This document shows positions 1-46,395 of a stretch of 64,000 nt of DNA, piece after piece. Below the pieces are notes generated by a model. That model saw only the letters and a program-made list of their open reading frames with translations, was not told the DNA's origin and searched no databases. Source of the stretch: Nelumbo lutea (Eukaryota; Streptophyta; Magnoliopsida; Proteales; Nelumbonaceae); NCBI GenBank assembly GCA_022828595.1, contig JAKGHH010000008.1, forward strand, positions 21,692,378-21,756,377, read 5' to 3'. The stretch's first letter is position 1. Each line of letters opens with the position of its first letter. The translations under genes were made by a program, and so were the position numbers.

Positions 1-2
1 CA

Positions 3-2597
3 CAGTTTGATGCCAAGATCAAAGTTCTTCGATCTGATAACGCAAATGATTACTTTGCTAAATCATTGACATCTTATCTTCTTCATCATGGGGTTATCCA
101 ATAGAGCTCTTGCCCTCATACACCTCAGCAGAATGGAGTTGCCGAGAGGAAGAATAGGCACATTCTAGAAGTGGCTAGAAGCCTCATGTTTACTTCCAAT
201 GTCCCTATTCGCTTCTGGGTGGATGCTATCCTCACAGCGGTATACCTTATTAATCGGGTCCCTTCTAGGGTCCTTGATATGCGATCTCCTTTTTCGCTTC
301 TACACCCACGTGAGGACTTGTTTTCTGTTCCCCTTAAGACATTCGGTTGCACTTGCTTTGTTCAGCTTCTCGAAGCCCATCCCTTCAAGTTCGAACCCAA
401 AACCTCCAAATGCATCTTCCTTGGTTATGCACAAATTCAAAAGGGTTATTACTGTTATGATCCTGTCTCCGGGAGGAAGTTTGTCTCCATGGATGTCACT
501 TTCTTTGAGGGGACACCCTATTATCCTCAGGTTGCCCCTCTGGGGGAGAGTAGTGAGAGTGGGGGTTTGAGTTCTTGTCTTCAGGGGGAGAGTAGTGAGA
601 GTGGGGCAGTTCCTTTACCTATTCCATTGGGTGATGAGAGCTGCAATGGTGAGGGTGGTTAGTCGATCAGGAGTTGAGGGAAAGCTGCAATGGTGAGGGT
701 GGTTAGTCGATCAGGAGTTGAGGGAAAGCTGCAATGGTGAGGGTGGTCAGAGGGATTAGGAGTTGAGGGTTTATCACAAGCGGTGCAGGCAGGTTGATCC
801 TGATCATCAGCAGTCCAGACCAGCTCCAATCTCATCTGCAACTCTAGGTCCAGATACTTCAGTCCCAGAGCCCACAGAGACTTCCCCTACAGATGATCTT
901 GACCTTCCAGTTGCAGTCCGTAAAGGGAAACGACATTGTACCACATCCACAACCCACTGTATTTCCCATTTTTTATCCTATGATCGCCTATCTCCTACCT
1001 ACAGGTCCTACCTTAGCTCCTTTTCCAATGTTCCTATTCCAAGAACAATGCAAGAAGCCCTATTCATCACTGAATGGAAAGATGCAATGCAGCTTGAGAT
1101 GGATGCCCTGTTGAAAAACAACACCTGGGAGGTAGTTGATTTGCCAAAAGGAAAGAAACCAGTTGGATGCAGATGGGTATTTATGGTGAAGCATAATGCA
1201 GATGGATCTATTGAGAGGTATAAAGCTCGGTTAGTTGCATGAGGGTTTACACAGACTTATAGCATAGATTACTTGGAGACATTTGCACCGGTAGCCAAGA
1301 TGACTACTATTCGAGTTCTATTGTCCCTTCCAGCAAGTCACACTTGGCCTTTATACCAAATGGACTTGAAAAATGCCTTTCTGAATGGAGATTTGCAGGA
1401 AGAAGTTTACATGCGTTTGCCTCCTAGATTCTATGATGCAGAAATAGGTAAGAAGGTCTGTCGGCTCAATAAGGCTTTGTATGGTTTGAAACAGTCACCT
1501 AGTGCTTGGTTCGATAGATTCAGACTAGCACTTGTGAAGTTTGGATATGTACAAGCCCAGTCAGATCATACCCTATTCATCAAGAGGGTGGAGTCCTCTT
1601 TGACACTATTGGCAGTATATGTTGATGATATTGTGGTCACAGGGAATGATAGCCATGAGATTGAGTCTCTTAAACAGCTTCTTCACCAAGAATTTGAGGT
1701 GAAGGACCTTGGTGTACTGCGGTATTTTTTGGGTATTGAGGTTGCTAGATCCAAACAAGGGATCTTTATATCTCAGAGGAAATATGTCCTAGACCTGTTG
1801 GCAGAAACTGGAATGTTAGGTGTCAAGCCTGCAGATACACCAATTGAACAGAATCACAGGATTAGTGTCGAGAGTGGGGAGCTTCTTGAAGACAAAGTTA
1901 TGTTCCAGCAACTGGTAGGAAAGCTCCTATATCTCTGCCTCACTCGGCTAGATATTACTTATGCTGGTAGTGTTGTCAGTCAGTACATGCATTCTCCTAG
2001 AACAACACATCTTCTTGCGGCAGAAAGAATCTTAGCCTACTTGAAGAGATGCCCAGGTAGGGGTATACTTTTCATAAAGAACGATCACATGAAGGTGGAG
2101 GTCTATACTGATGTAGATTGGGCTGGGAGTGTTGATGATAGAAGGTCTACCTCAGGATATTGTGCCCTTGTGGGAGGAAACCTTGTCTCCTGGAGAAGTA
2201 AGAAACAAAGTGTTGTCTCCCAGTCAAGTGCTGAAGCAGAATACAGGTCCATGGCCAATGGAGTGGCTGAAATCCTATGGCTAAGATCTCTACTTGAAGA
2301 GTTGGGTATTGAGTATGAGAAGCCCCTGATGCTGTACTGTGATAATCAAGCCGCCATTAATATAGCACATAATCCAGTACAGCATGACAGAACCAAACAC
2401 ATTGAAGTTGACCGCCATTTTTTGTGAGAGAGGGTCTCATCTCAACAATTATGCCTCCCTTACATCACATCCAGTATGCAACTAGCAGACATCCTCACTA
2501 AAGCCGTATCAAGAAAGAAGTTAGAGGCGGATCTATCCAAGTTGGGAATGATGAACATATACTCCCAACTTGTAGGGGAGGGTAGAGAACATTGATG
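3..2597 (+). pseudogene. copia pol remnant: integrase, RT, RNase H
   Basis: Integrase motifs VLRSDNA and PQQNGVAERKNRH (3-180) are followed by the integrase C-terminal part to about 530. RT starts near 1075 (EWKDAMQLEMDALLKNNTW). The RT catalytic motif is YVDDIVVTG near 1617, and the RNase H part ends with DNQAAINIAHNPVQHDRTK. In-frame breaks are a TAG at about 111, frameshifts around the 641-772 tandem repeat, a TGA at 1240-1242 and a one-base shift near 2415. Polyprotein processing would normally release integrase and RT for cDNA synthesis; this copy cannot make the full protein. Confidence 0.88.
641..772 (+). repeat. 44-bp tandem repeat inside copia pol
   Basis: ctgcaatggtgagggtggt recurs at 641, 685 and 729, a period of 44 bp. 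The third copy is diverged and incomplete. Because 44 is not a multiple of three, each extra copy shifts the pol frame between integrase and RT. Confidence 0.85.
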
Positions 2598-2948
2598 TGG
2601 GCCCCACAGCTGTGGTCCCACTCTGTCCATTGGGTAGAATGTATCTAGTCACAACTGTGGTTATTTTACTATTCTGTTATTTCTAGTTTCAGTTCTATAT
2701 TGTTTGTTATTTGTTAGCAGTTATGATGTAAACACCAAGGGCAGATATGTCCTTTCATGTAACTAGCATAACCTATATATATTAACTTAAAGTGGCGGCG
2801 ACAGAATATTGACATTCTGTTCTTCTCCTCAAAAACTGTGTTCTATTGCTCTTTCACCACTCTTTCTTCTACTTCTTCACTTTCTCTTCTCATCGAACCT
2901 GAAATCTCTTAGTGGTCAAGACTGAATAGCAGTCTCGAAAACCTACAA
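2581..2948 (+). repeat. copia 3' LTR
   Basis: It follows the degraded polypurine tract (tgtaggggag) and starts gtagagaac, the LTR start of the 26120-31941 family with its TG changed to GG. It keeps the family features gatgtgggcccc and caagactgaatagcagtct. Its right end near 2948 is set by the return to another copia's coding sequence. Confidence 0.7.
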
Positions 2949-3278
2949 TTAACATCTACACACAGCTTGAGGGGGATTGTTGAGTTTGTGGGCTGTTTGT
3001 GTGTTTGTACAGCTGACTGGTCTATGTAATGGGCCACATGGGCTTATAGTTCTTAAGTTTTTAGTTTTATTTAATTTAGCTGTTCTGTTTGTTATTGGGC
3101 CTAAGTTATTAGCTTAGTTTTGGTTTATTTGTTAGAACCACACTTAAATTAAGGACAAAGTTAAACTTAGTTTATTGTAATTTCAAGTGTAAAAGAAGTA
3201 TGAGCGACAGAACTGTTATTGGCCTCCCCAATTTCTCTCTTTGTTCTACTCTTCTCTACTGGTTTCTTCTTCCTACAG
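2949..3278 (+). mobile_element. 3' end and LTR of a second, older copia element
   Basis: Right after the first copia's LTR the sequence reads INIYTQLEGDC stop, the usual last codons of a copia pol, then the polypurine tract cttgaggggga and a likely LTR start TGTTGAGTTTG at 2979. A TG...CA LTR would end near 3278 (cttcctaca). The first copia thus appears inserted a few codons before the end of this one. Confidence 0.55.
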
Positions 3279-3436
3279 GTATATCCACTTGATTTTATTA
3301 CTTTTTATGAGTGATGGGCAGTGTGTACAAAGGGCAGGGACATAATCATGTGAGTTGATGACTCACACTTGGAATTCCTTGTTGAAGACCAACAAATGCA
3401 ATGATTTTTTCTGATATAACTAATAAAGTTTTACTG

Positions 3437-3561
3437 TTAGGCTATGTTTGGTTTGAAGGAAAATGTAGGAAAAGGGAGGGAAAGGTAGGGAAACCTTTAC
3501 AACCCTTGTATTGGTTTCCCTATCTTTCCCTACATTTTCCTTCAAACCAAACATAGCCTTA
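3437..3561. mobile_element. Tourist-like MITE (PIF/Harbinger type)
   Basis: The 119-bp element at 3440-3558 has long terminal inverted repeats, GGCTATGTTTGG...CCAAACATAGCC, pairing over about 45 bp per arm. It is flanked by the 3-bp duplication TTA (3437-3439 and 3559-3561). TTA/TAA duplications and this kind of terminus are typical of Tourist MITEs. It has no coding capacity. Confidence 0.82.
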
Positions 3562-3574
3562 TGTGATTCTATTA

Positions 3575-4185
3575 GAGCTGAATTTCTTGTTACACTATGA
3601 GGATTACAGTTTGCAAACGAACTCTACTTGGGAAATGTGGTGATTGAAGGGGATTTAAAACTGGTGCTGGGTGAGGAGACACTTGATGTACTGTAGTCCT
3701 ATGATCCCTGTTGTACCATAGTCTTTGTCTTCTTTTTGTCTTTCAGCCCTCCAAGGGCCCTTTTTCTAATTATTCTTTTTTCACCTCTAGCCCTTCAAGG
3801 GCTCTTTTGTAAATATATATATATATATATATACTCTTTGGGTGTGGGGATTGATTCATTCTGTTAGACACCCCTGAAACCTTCGGTGTTCTCACAAACT
3901 GGAAGATTGACACTGGGATGGCTGAAGGACCCAAAGCCCGTAATATGATGTTATAGGAAAGAGGGAATAAGATAAAGAAGTTCAAATGGCTCACTAGAAA
4001 TATGATTTTGAGAGTACAATGGGTGAGAAGATTGGCAAATGGGATGGCTGGTACTTTAGCTAAACAAGGGATGAATAGAAATCAGTTGTAATGTTGTGAG
4101 AGGTAGCATCTTGTGCCTCCCTAAGGGATGCTTGTATTGCCAATTTTAAGTGATTAATAAAGCTCACTTTTACTTGTCAAAAAAA
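3575..4185 (+). mobile_element. LINE-type RNase H tail, 3' remnant
   Basis: Fragments read LRAEF-like, LQFANELYLGNVVIEGDLKLVL and, after about 300 bp, RVQWVRRLANGMAGTLAKQG, which are parts of the RNase H domain found at the C-terminus of plant L1-like LINEs. A 3' tail typical of these elements follows (aataaagctcacttttacttgtcaaaaaaa). The middle (about 3690-3960) holds tail-like text with an AT microsatellite near 3812-3832, so two overlapping LINE remnants are possible. Confidence 0.55.
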
Positions 4186-38670
<34,485 letters not shown>

Positions 38671-38869
38671 GTAGGGCTAAGTTGCAATAATGTATAGCCT
38701 GTGGAGCTAAGTTGATTTTTGTTGATACTGTTCTCTATTGCAATTTTTTTTTCTTTTTTCTGGTGAATGAAGCATTTGTTGCTATCTACAATGGAAGAAG
38801 CAACATCTTCTCTGCATATTTCCATGTGCCTTCCTTATATGCTGGTCCTTGCTCAAACAACCATTACGA
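38671..38869. other. Start of the last visible DCL4 intron
   Basis: Sequence after the donor gtaggg. An in-frame TAG follows at 38694-38696. Nothing else is recognised before the LINE tail. Confidence 0.45.
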
Positions 38870-39036
38870 GGAAAATAAACACCAATTTTTATCAGAAGAA
38901 GGATTTTATTATAATAAATGAGGAATTCTGTCATTGATAAAAAAATATAACAAATGAAGAATGAAGTTAGTAGTTAGTACATATAGGAGACAGGACTGCC
39001 AACCCAAAAAACTACACTCAGGATCACATAGCAGCC
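38870..39036 (-). mobile_element. 3' tail of a minus-strand LINE, split by copia C
   Basis: In minus direction it reads ...ttgttatatttttttatcaatgac..., like the LINE tails elsewhere in the window. Its RNase H part lies on the other side of copia C at 52249-52613. Confidence 0.5.
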
Positions 39037-39242
39037 TGTTGAAAGCTGTTATTTTCCCAAGTACAGTACCGCAGGGGTACTATTGTATTTTTGCCCTTTT
39101 AGTTTTTAGTTGCTGTTGCCCTAGTATATATAACAAATAGGTGGCGCTGCTAGCATGCTTTTGACTCTCAAATCTTTCTCCTCTCTTCTTCTCTCTTTTC
39201 TTTCTTCCTCTCCTTTTCTCCTACATCACTGCACTGATAACA
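39037..39242 (+). repeat. 5' LTR of copia C
   Basis: Starts TGTTGAAAGCTG and ends GATAACA, directly followed by the primer site. A TATA-like tatatataac lies near 39123. It matches 52039-52248 along its length. Confidence 0.88.
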
Positions 39243-39850
39243 TGGTATCAGAGTGGGACCATTAGATCTGAAAAGGAGAGATCGCCCAGACTTCCAGATC
39301 TGCCGCCACCATCTACAGTTTGAGTGATTGAAGATCTGCCACCATCATCTACAGTTCTCACGCCTGAAGTAATCTCTCTCCTTCCCTCTTTTTTTTTTTT
39401 CTGGTCGTGCACTAGGGCAGAACCTGTATTAGGTCTGCTGATTGGATGTGAGGTGAACAGCACCTCTTTATTTCCTTTTTTGTGGGGTTGACTGACCCCT
39501 GAAAAATTCTGTAGGTTGGTGAAGACCTTTTATGTGCTGTGATAGCAGCTTTTATGCTGAACCGTAAGGTCAAGGTGGCCTGTACTTACTGTAACAGCAT
39601 CCATGTTTGATGCGTAGATCAAGAATTGACCTGTCCGCCCTGTAACAGCACTGGTGTTTATCAGAAAGGGGCCTGCTAGTGCTGTAGCAGCACCTGTGTT
39701 TTTCAATAAAAGGGGGTAACAGCACCTGGTGTTATCAAAAAGGGGTTCTGTTTCTAAAGAAAAAAGGGGGGCTCCCTTTCTCCCTTGGTGTTAGCCTTTT
39801 TTTTTAAAGGTTTTGCCCCACTCTTAAGAGTCTTTTTTCAATCTGTAACC

Positions 39851-40846
39851 ATGAGCGGAGAAGATTCTGCTACGTCCGGTGTTTCCACAATGCAGAATGG
39901 AATGAGTGGGGGTGCAGACCTATCCTTTCCCATGGCTGTTATTCCTCTCGACTGTTTAAATTATTTGGAATGGTCAAGAGGAATCAAGTTGTACATTACT
40001 GCAAGCGGAAAGATAGGTTATATAAATGGGAGAATCAAAGAACCCAATTCTGGGAGTGCCGAATATGACAAATGGAACCAGGAAAACAACATGGTCATGT
40101 CCTGGCTTTTAGTGTCTATGCAACCCCAAATAAGAAGGAACTTTATGTGGGCTGAAACGGAAAATGAAAATTGGGAACAGGCAAAATCAACTTATTCTGA
40201 GTTGCGTTACTATGCAAAGATTTATCAGTTACAGGCAAAATTATCCACTTGTAAACAGGGGGAGAGGTGCCTTTTTGTGTATTACTCAGACTTGACCTCT
40301 GTCTGGAAGGAGTTAGATCATTATCAGAGCGTGGATTGGAAGTGTGATGAAGATGGAAAATTATACAAGAAACTTGTATCTCAGCAGAGAGTGTTTGCTT
40401 TTCTACATGGCTTGAATCCTGCATATGAATCTATTAGAGTTAAGATCCTAGGTAGAAAGGATCTTCCGTCCGTCCAGGAAGTCTATGCTCTTGTACAATC
40501 AGAAGAAAGTAGAAGGAAATTGATGAACAGTTCTGGAGGGGATGCAGTTGGGTTGGCAACAAAAGGAAGTGTGATTACATGTTGGGTTGGCAACAAAAGG
40601 TGGGAATACCTTTAAGAGGGGGGACTCTCAAAAAAGGGCGGATGACAAATACAAACTGTGGTGTACTCATTGCCAGAAACCCCGGCACACCCGAGATACA
40701 TGCTGAGATCTTCATGGAAAGCCGAAATGGGCTCAAGATTTGAATAAGAAGCAAGGTCCAGATTTGAATAAAAAGTCAAGACAGCAAAGTACAAGAAAGA
40801 ACACTGTGGCAAACATGGCCTCTCAGGAAAATCAGCCCCCCATTAT
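39851..40846 (+). pseudogene. copia C gag with zinc knuckle
   Basis: The ATG at 39851 (accATGagc) opens a 255-codon frame: LNYLEWSRGIKLYITASGKI, MSWLLVSMQPQIRRNFMWAE, GLNPAYESIRVKILGRKDLP, VYALVQSEESRRKLM. It ends at 40615. After a frame change the zinc knuckle WCTHCQKPRHTRDTC (CX2CX4HX4C) follows at 40660-40705, then a stop. The sequence is cut at 40846 by solo LTR B. Confidence 0.85.
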
Positions 40847-42778
40847 TGTTAGACAGCTATGCCCTTTAGCTCCAATCAGATTGATGTACCTTTTTGACAT
40901 TTATTGTAAATGAATAAAGTACATAATTGATTCATGTCATTGTGGTGTGTTTCTGTGTAATACCCTTAAATCGGACACTTAATGAGACTCGTGTTAGTTT
41001 AGAATCTTCACAGCCGTTGGATGGATCTTGGGAGATTTATCCTACTAAGGCTGACACTGATGTGCCGCCAAGTTGGTTGGGGTGGCTTGTCTCGGCTGCC
41101 AGGGTGAGACCTGAGGTACATGCAGTGTGGGTTTTCTTGAAACCCTGAACCGGACCAAAATTCCAGTATTGCTCTGAACCTTGGAGATAGATGGGCAAAA
41201 CTGGAATGTTACACCTGACCCCTAGATTCGATTATGATACTGCACTGGGTGTAGGATTGGGTTGTCTTTGATATGCCAATCAGTGAGATCCTTAGAGGGG
41301 GTCAAAACCTGGGTATGTTGGGACAGTCCGAGAATTCATCTGAGTGGGTGATCATAGTGACAGGATCAACCCCTTTGTCGAACAAAGTGAATGATCGGGG
41401 ATGTACTCTCTCTGATGGAAACCTAAACTGCCGGCAGTTGATTTCAACCGTTGAAATTTGTTTTTGCAAAATATATTTATATAAAGATATACATATATAT
41501 ACATATATATATGGTTTCAAAATGTTTGCAAAAGGTTTTAATTCCTGGGATCCATGTGAGTAGAGAGTGCAACACTGTTCCTTGCAGCCGAGGGAGAGGT
41601 CTTCTCTTGTTGGGCAGTGTTTGATCATTATGGGCTGAGAGGTTAAGTGTAAGACCATTAAGGGTAATACCTGATGGGCTAATCTTGCATCTAACCATAG
41701 TCCTTGGGTTTTCATAAGGTGGCTGGACCCAAGGACCATTTAGTGTAAATGTTGGGCCCATTAAGAGCCCATGGTGATGGACTCAGGGGTTCACTGTCTT
41801 TTACAGTGAATTCGGCCAGGCCTTGTAAAAAAGGTTGGGTTGAACCCATGTGGTTGATGTGTAGATCAATGTTTGGGTCCCACGCCATACAAGGATAGCC
41901 AACTGGGCAGTAGGTTAAGAGGTTAAGTGAGCATATAGACTTAATGGGCCTAAAGCCCATTCGAACTGGTTTAATAAGATTAATTAAATAAGGGACGATT
42001 CTGGGATTTGGATCAGCTGATAGGATAAGGGATTATCCCTATCCACTCAAAAAGTCCAGATCCAAATAAAGATTTGGATCAGTAAACTCCTAATTTGATT
42101 AGGAAGGTTGATCTTTATCTGCAAATAAGATAAGGGATTATCCTTATCTCTTAAAGAGAGTCCAGATCCAAATCTAAGATTTGGATTAGGAAACTCCTAA
42201 TAGGATTAGGATAACCTCTCTTTAAGGCTCTAAATAGGAGAGTAGGGCGGACCTCCAAAAACAACTCATAGTTTGCTAAATCAAGAGAGAAGACAACACA
42301 CAATTTGATTGCTCCTGTCTTCTGCTCTTTTCTTCCTGTTCTTGCCACCCCTACCCAGTTCGATTTCCACCTGTGGGAGTGATCAAGAATCGTTCTTGAT
42401 ATTGCTTCTTGCTAGAAGAGGCAATCTGAAGTTGTGCTCACCAACCCTTTACTACATTCTTGCTGAAGAGTTGTCCTGCTGATTCTGCTTCACCTCACAT
42501 TGTGTTATCTTCAGTGGGGGTAGATTTTGGTTTTCTCCTTGGGCGTAAACACCTTCGTTGGGAGTTACTGTTACTCCGTATCAGGTATATCTCTCTCCTC
42601 CTTTTTGGTTTCAGATCTGGTCCGGTTTGGTTTGGTTTCAAAATTGATCATTGAAAATGCAGTTTTCTAAAATAGGGAATGAGATTCCCACATGGGAGAG
42701 AGAAATTTTTGAAATTTCGTCTAACCTTCATGCAGGGTTCGGCCATCCATATGATGGATCTATCATCCCTTCAATTAC
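40842..42778. mobile_element. Solo LTR B, 1,927 bp
   Basis: The element at 40847-42773 runs TGTTAGACAG...cccttca, flanked by attat (40842-40846) and attac (42774-42778). It is the same family as solo LTR A. The copia C frame resumes at once after it, which confirms both borders. It includes tatata runs near 41490 and repeated ataaggattatcc blocks near 42020-42140. Confidence 0.82.
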
Positions 42779-42910
42779 TACTGTGACACCAACTCATGTC
42801 TCTAGATTTGACCCAAGGGAGGATATTATTAGTTCCTTCCATGACCATTTAGAGCTCTATGGTAGAGCAATTCGTCAGATGGATGCTCCTCCCTCAGCTT
42901 CATTTGCATC
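42779..42910 (+). pseudogene. copia C gag-protease linker
   Basis: A short stretch of copia C reading frame between solo LTR B and copia D (LELYGRAIRQMDAPPSASFA). It continues in frame at 48819 with STSGNSATAFHVASHT, once copia D and one GCATC duplication are removed. Confidence 0.7.
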
Positions 42911-43206
42911 TGTGAATAAACCCTAGTTGTTTCTAGGTCAAATTAGAGAAGAAGAAAGAAGAAAAAAGAGAAAGAAGAAGGAGAGGAGAAGAGTGTTCGG
43001 CCAGACTAGAAGAGAGGATGTTCAAAAGTCACTCTCTTAGCCGACCCACTTGACTTTTATTCATGAAAAACATGAGTTACAAGGAAGACAATTTTGTCCC
43101 TCATAGAAGATGGGACACATAACTTAAACTCTGATACAATAGACATTTCACTTTCAATAAGATACATCAGAATGACCAAAATACCCCTGACTCGAGCATT
43201 CTAACA
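42911..43206 (-). repeat. 3' LTR of copia D
   Basis: 296 bp, TG...CA on the minus strand, next to a clear polypurine tract. Similar throughout to 48517-48813, with scattered substitutions. Confidence 0.92.
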
Positions 43207-43213
43207 CTCCCCC

Positions 43214-44700
43214 TCAAGCTGGAGAGTATATATCATATAGTCCCAGCTTGTTACAAATGTAATCTATTCTTCCCCAAAACAATCCTTTTGTGAAGATATC
43301 TGCCCACTGATTTCCTGAGCTCACATGAGATGTAGTTATTACCCCACTTATCACTTTCTCTCCCACAAAGTGACAATCCACCTCAATATGTTTAGTTCTT
43401 TCATGGAAGACAGGATTGGATGAGATGTGAACAGCAGATTGGTTATCATAGTATAGTTTCATGGGTTTGTCAATTGAGAAACCCATCTCCTGTAGTAGGT
43501 TCTTCAGCCATACTAGTTCACATGTGGTATGGGCCATAGCCCTGTACTCTGCTTCCGCACTACTTCTTGCCACCACTGTTTGCTTCTTGCTCTTCCAAGT
43601 TACAAGATTGCCACCCAGGAAGGTACAATACCCTGTGGTTGACCTCCTGTCTGATATAGAGCCAGCCCAATCAGCATCTGTATACCCTACTATTTCAAGA
43701 TGTCCTCCTTTTTGGTATAACAAACCACGACCTGGAGCACCCTTTAGGTACCTAACAATTCTCAGAACAGCTTCCCAGTGAGGAACCTGGGGATGTTGCA
43801 TAAGCTGACTCACCACACTCACAGCAAATGATATATCTGGTCGGGTAATGGTCAGGTAGTTCAACTTTCCCACCAACCTTCTGTATCTTCCAGGATCATC
43901 AAACTCTTCACCTGCATCCACACTTAACTTGGCATTGAGTTCCATAGGAGTCTCTACTGGTTTAGCACCTAAAAACCCTATTTCTTCAAGTAGATCAAGA
44001 ACATATTTCCTTTGACATAGGTTGATCCCCTGTTTTGACCTCGCAACTTCTATTCCTAAGAAATACTTTAGCTTCCCCAGATCTTTCGTATTGAAGTGGT
44101 CCTGTAAGAATTTTTTCAGCCTGTCAATTCCATTGTTGTCACTTCCAGTTATGACAATATCATCCACATACACGACTAGCAAGATTTTTCCATCTTTTGA
44201 GTTATAGTTAAACACGGAATGATCAACCTGACATTGTTTCATCCCAAAGGCCTTCACCACTTCACTGAACCTGCCGAACCATGCACGAGGAGATTGTTTC
44301 AATCCATAGATTGCATTTTTGAGCCTACACACCTTACCAGCCTCCCCCTAAGCAACAAACCCAAACCCTGGTGGTTGCTCCATATACACCTCCTCAACAA
44401 GATCACCATGTAGGAAGGCATTTTTGATGTCAAGTTGTAGGAGAGGCCAATCGTACATAGTAGCCAATGAGATCAACACCCGAACTGAACCAATTTTAGC
44501 CACAGGAGAGAATGTCTCCATATAGTCCACACCATATAACTGAGAATAGCCCTTGACCACTAACCGTTCCTTCAATCGTTCCACACTGCTATCAGGAAGA
44601 TGCTTCACTATATAGACCCATTTACACCCAACAGTGTGCTTACCAGGAGGAAGGGTGGTGAGTTCCCACGTATGATTATGTTATAGAGAAGAGAGTTTTT
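43214..44700 (-). pseudogene. copia D reverse transcriptase and RNase H
   Basis: RT begins near 44700 and covers 44608-44348 ([40 protein letters not shown]). A stop near 44348 follows. From 44332 a 372-codon frame runs to 43214: [18 protein letters not shown], catalytic YVDDIVITGSD, RNase H YTDADWAGSISDRR, KLYYDNQSAVHISSNPVFHE, ending IYSPA. This is the best preserved part of the element. Confidence 0.92.
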
Positions 44701-46063
44701 CTTCCATGGCTTGCCGCCACCCTGGAGAGTTAAGGGCTTCCTGTACAGTCTTGGGAATGGGAACCGATGAGAGTAATGATATAAACTTGCAATGAGAAGC
44801 AGAAAGGTGAGCAGTGGAAACATAGTCTGAAATGGGATGAGAAGTACAAGTACGTTTACCTTTTCGCAAAGCAATAGGGAGATGAAGATCTGAGGGAGAA
44901 GGAGCAGTAGCAGGATCTGTCGGCGGGTGCTGAAGTGAAGGAGGAGCCGAAGCACTTCTGCGAGTATACACTTGAGTAATTGGCGGCCTCTCTGTAGTAA
45001 CTAGCATATGATGTGCATCTGCAGTAGGAGTGGGAGCTACGGGAAGGGGGTCCACAACCAGAACAGGAAGAGGAACCACAGAGGGAGAAGAAGAGACCCC
45101 AACATTGGAGAAAAAAGGAACTGGCTCAAAAAAGGTGACATCAGGGCACACAAACGATTTATGAAACTTAGGGTTATAACACTTGTACCCTTTCTGAGTC
45201 CTTGAGTAGCCAAGAAAAATACACTTCGTAGCCTGAGCATCTAGCTTGTCTACTCCAGGCCCCAAGTGCTGAACAAAACAAACACAGCCAAAGACTCTTG
45301 GGGTGAGAGGAAAGGGAGACAAAGTGGGGAACAACATGGAGAAAGGGGATTGACTTCCAAGGATTGACATGGGCATCCGATTTATTAAAAAACAGGATGT
45401 AAGAACATCATCACTCCAAAAGTGCTTTGGGACATGCATATTGATCATCAAGGACCGAGCAGTTTCAAGAAGATGTCTATTTTTCCGTTCAGCTACACCG
45501 TTTTGTTGCAGGGTGTAGGCACAAGAAGTTTGATGAATTATTCCATGATGTTCTAGGTATTGCTGAAATGATGAGGAGATGTATTCTTTGGCATTATCGG
45601 AGCAAAGTATTTTCATATGAACACCAAACTAAGTGCGTATTTCAGCATGAAATTTCTGAAAAATAGAGAACAATTCATTATGGTCTTTCATAAGATAGAT
45701 CCATGTCATCCTTGAAAAGTCATCAACAAAGATTACAAAATACTTAAACCCATTGTATGACACCACTTTAACTGGACCCCATACATCAGAATGAACTAAA
45801 GCAAAAGGACTTGAGACACGACTATCAGTTCTTAGACTAAATGAGACTCGATGATGTTTTCCCAACTGACATGACTCACAACCTAATGATGAAAGACGAC
45901 TCAAGGAAGGAACTAGCAGCTTCAAAGCCTTGAGAGAGGGATGACCAAGTCTGCAGTGCCATTGGAGAGGAGTAAGAGATGACTGAAAAGCCACTGGAGG
46001 GCCACCACCATCAAGGTAATATAAACCACCGGCTTCATGCCCTCCACCAATCTTCATCACCAT
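44701..46063 (-). pseudogene. copia D integrase
   Basis: The zinc region HCRLGHPSLKA and CESCQLGKHH is followed by the core ALVHSDVWGPVKVV and IFVDDFSRMTWIYLM. A stop at 45629 comes before the second part (45616-44681) with ILCSDNAKEYISS, then QQNGVAERKNRHLLET and the C-terminal GCVCFVQHLGPGVDKLDAQA. D, D and E are retained. The tail contains Ser/Pro/Val-rich linker sequence. Confidence 0.9.
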
Positions 46064-46072
46064 CTTGAGATC

Positions 46073-46372
46073 CTAAAACACACAAGAAGAAAGATAGAAG
46101 GTTACAGAACAATTAAGGGACTTGGTTAATCTACTAACAGACATAAGGTTAAAAGGGAACTTAGGAACATATAAAACAGACGGTAAAGACAATGAAGAGA
46201 GATCAACATCACCAACACCACAAATAGGAGATGTAGAACCATTAGCAAGTGTAACTGTCTGAGATGTGGAGGTGTGAGAAAGGGAAGAAAATACATCAGG
46301 AGTCCCAGACATATGGTCCGAGGCGCTAGAATCAATGATCCAGGGTGAGGCTTTGGAAGCTAAACAAGTCAT
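46073..46372 (-). pseudogene. copia D protease
   Basis: The active-site motif reads WIIDSSASDHMSG, with Ser in place of the usual Gly of DSG. LYVPKFPFNLMSVSRLTKSL follows. A TAG at 46073 ends the frame before integrase. The protease would cut the Gag-Pol polyprotein. Confidence 0.85.
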
Positions 46373-46395
46373 ACCTGAATGGGCAAGTGTGTGTT

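Larger units (their letters stand above)
1..2948 (+). mobile_element. Ty1/copia retrotransposon, 3' half (5' part outside window)
   Basis: The sequence runs from the integrase core through reverse transcriptase and RNase H to a 3' LTR. It is the same family as the complete minus-strand copia at 26120-31941, with closely matching integrase, RT and RNase H residues and a related LTR. It carries several stops and frameshifts, so it is inactive as read. It lies within the DCL4 intron preceding the first visible exon, if the gene is collinear. Confidence 0.9.

Noticed and set aside
38679..38696. DCL4 ending at the TAG just after 38670
   Set aside because: A good GT donor lies at 38671 and plant DCL4 has a further dsRNA-binding domain. 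The TAG would be in the intron.
42651..42926. A 91-codon plus-strand frame as a small host gene
   Set aside because: It spans the end of solo LTR B, the copia C linker and the start of copia D's LTR. Each part is explained by an element.
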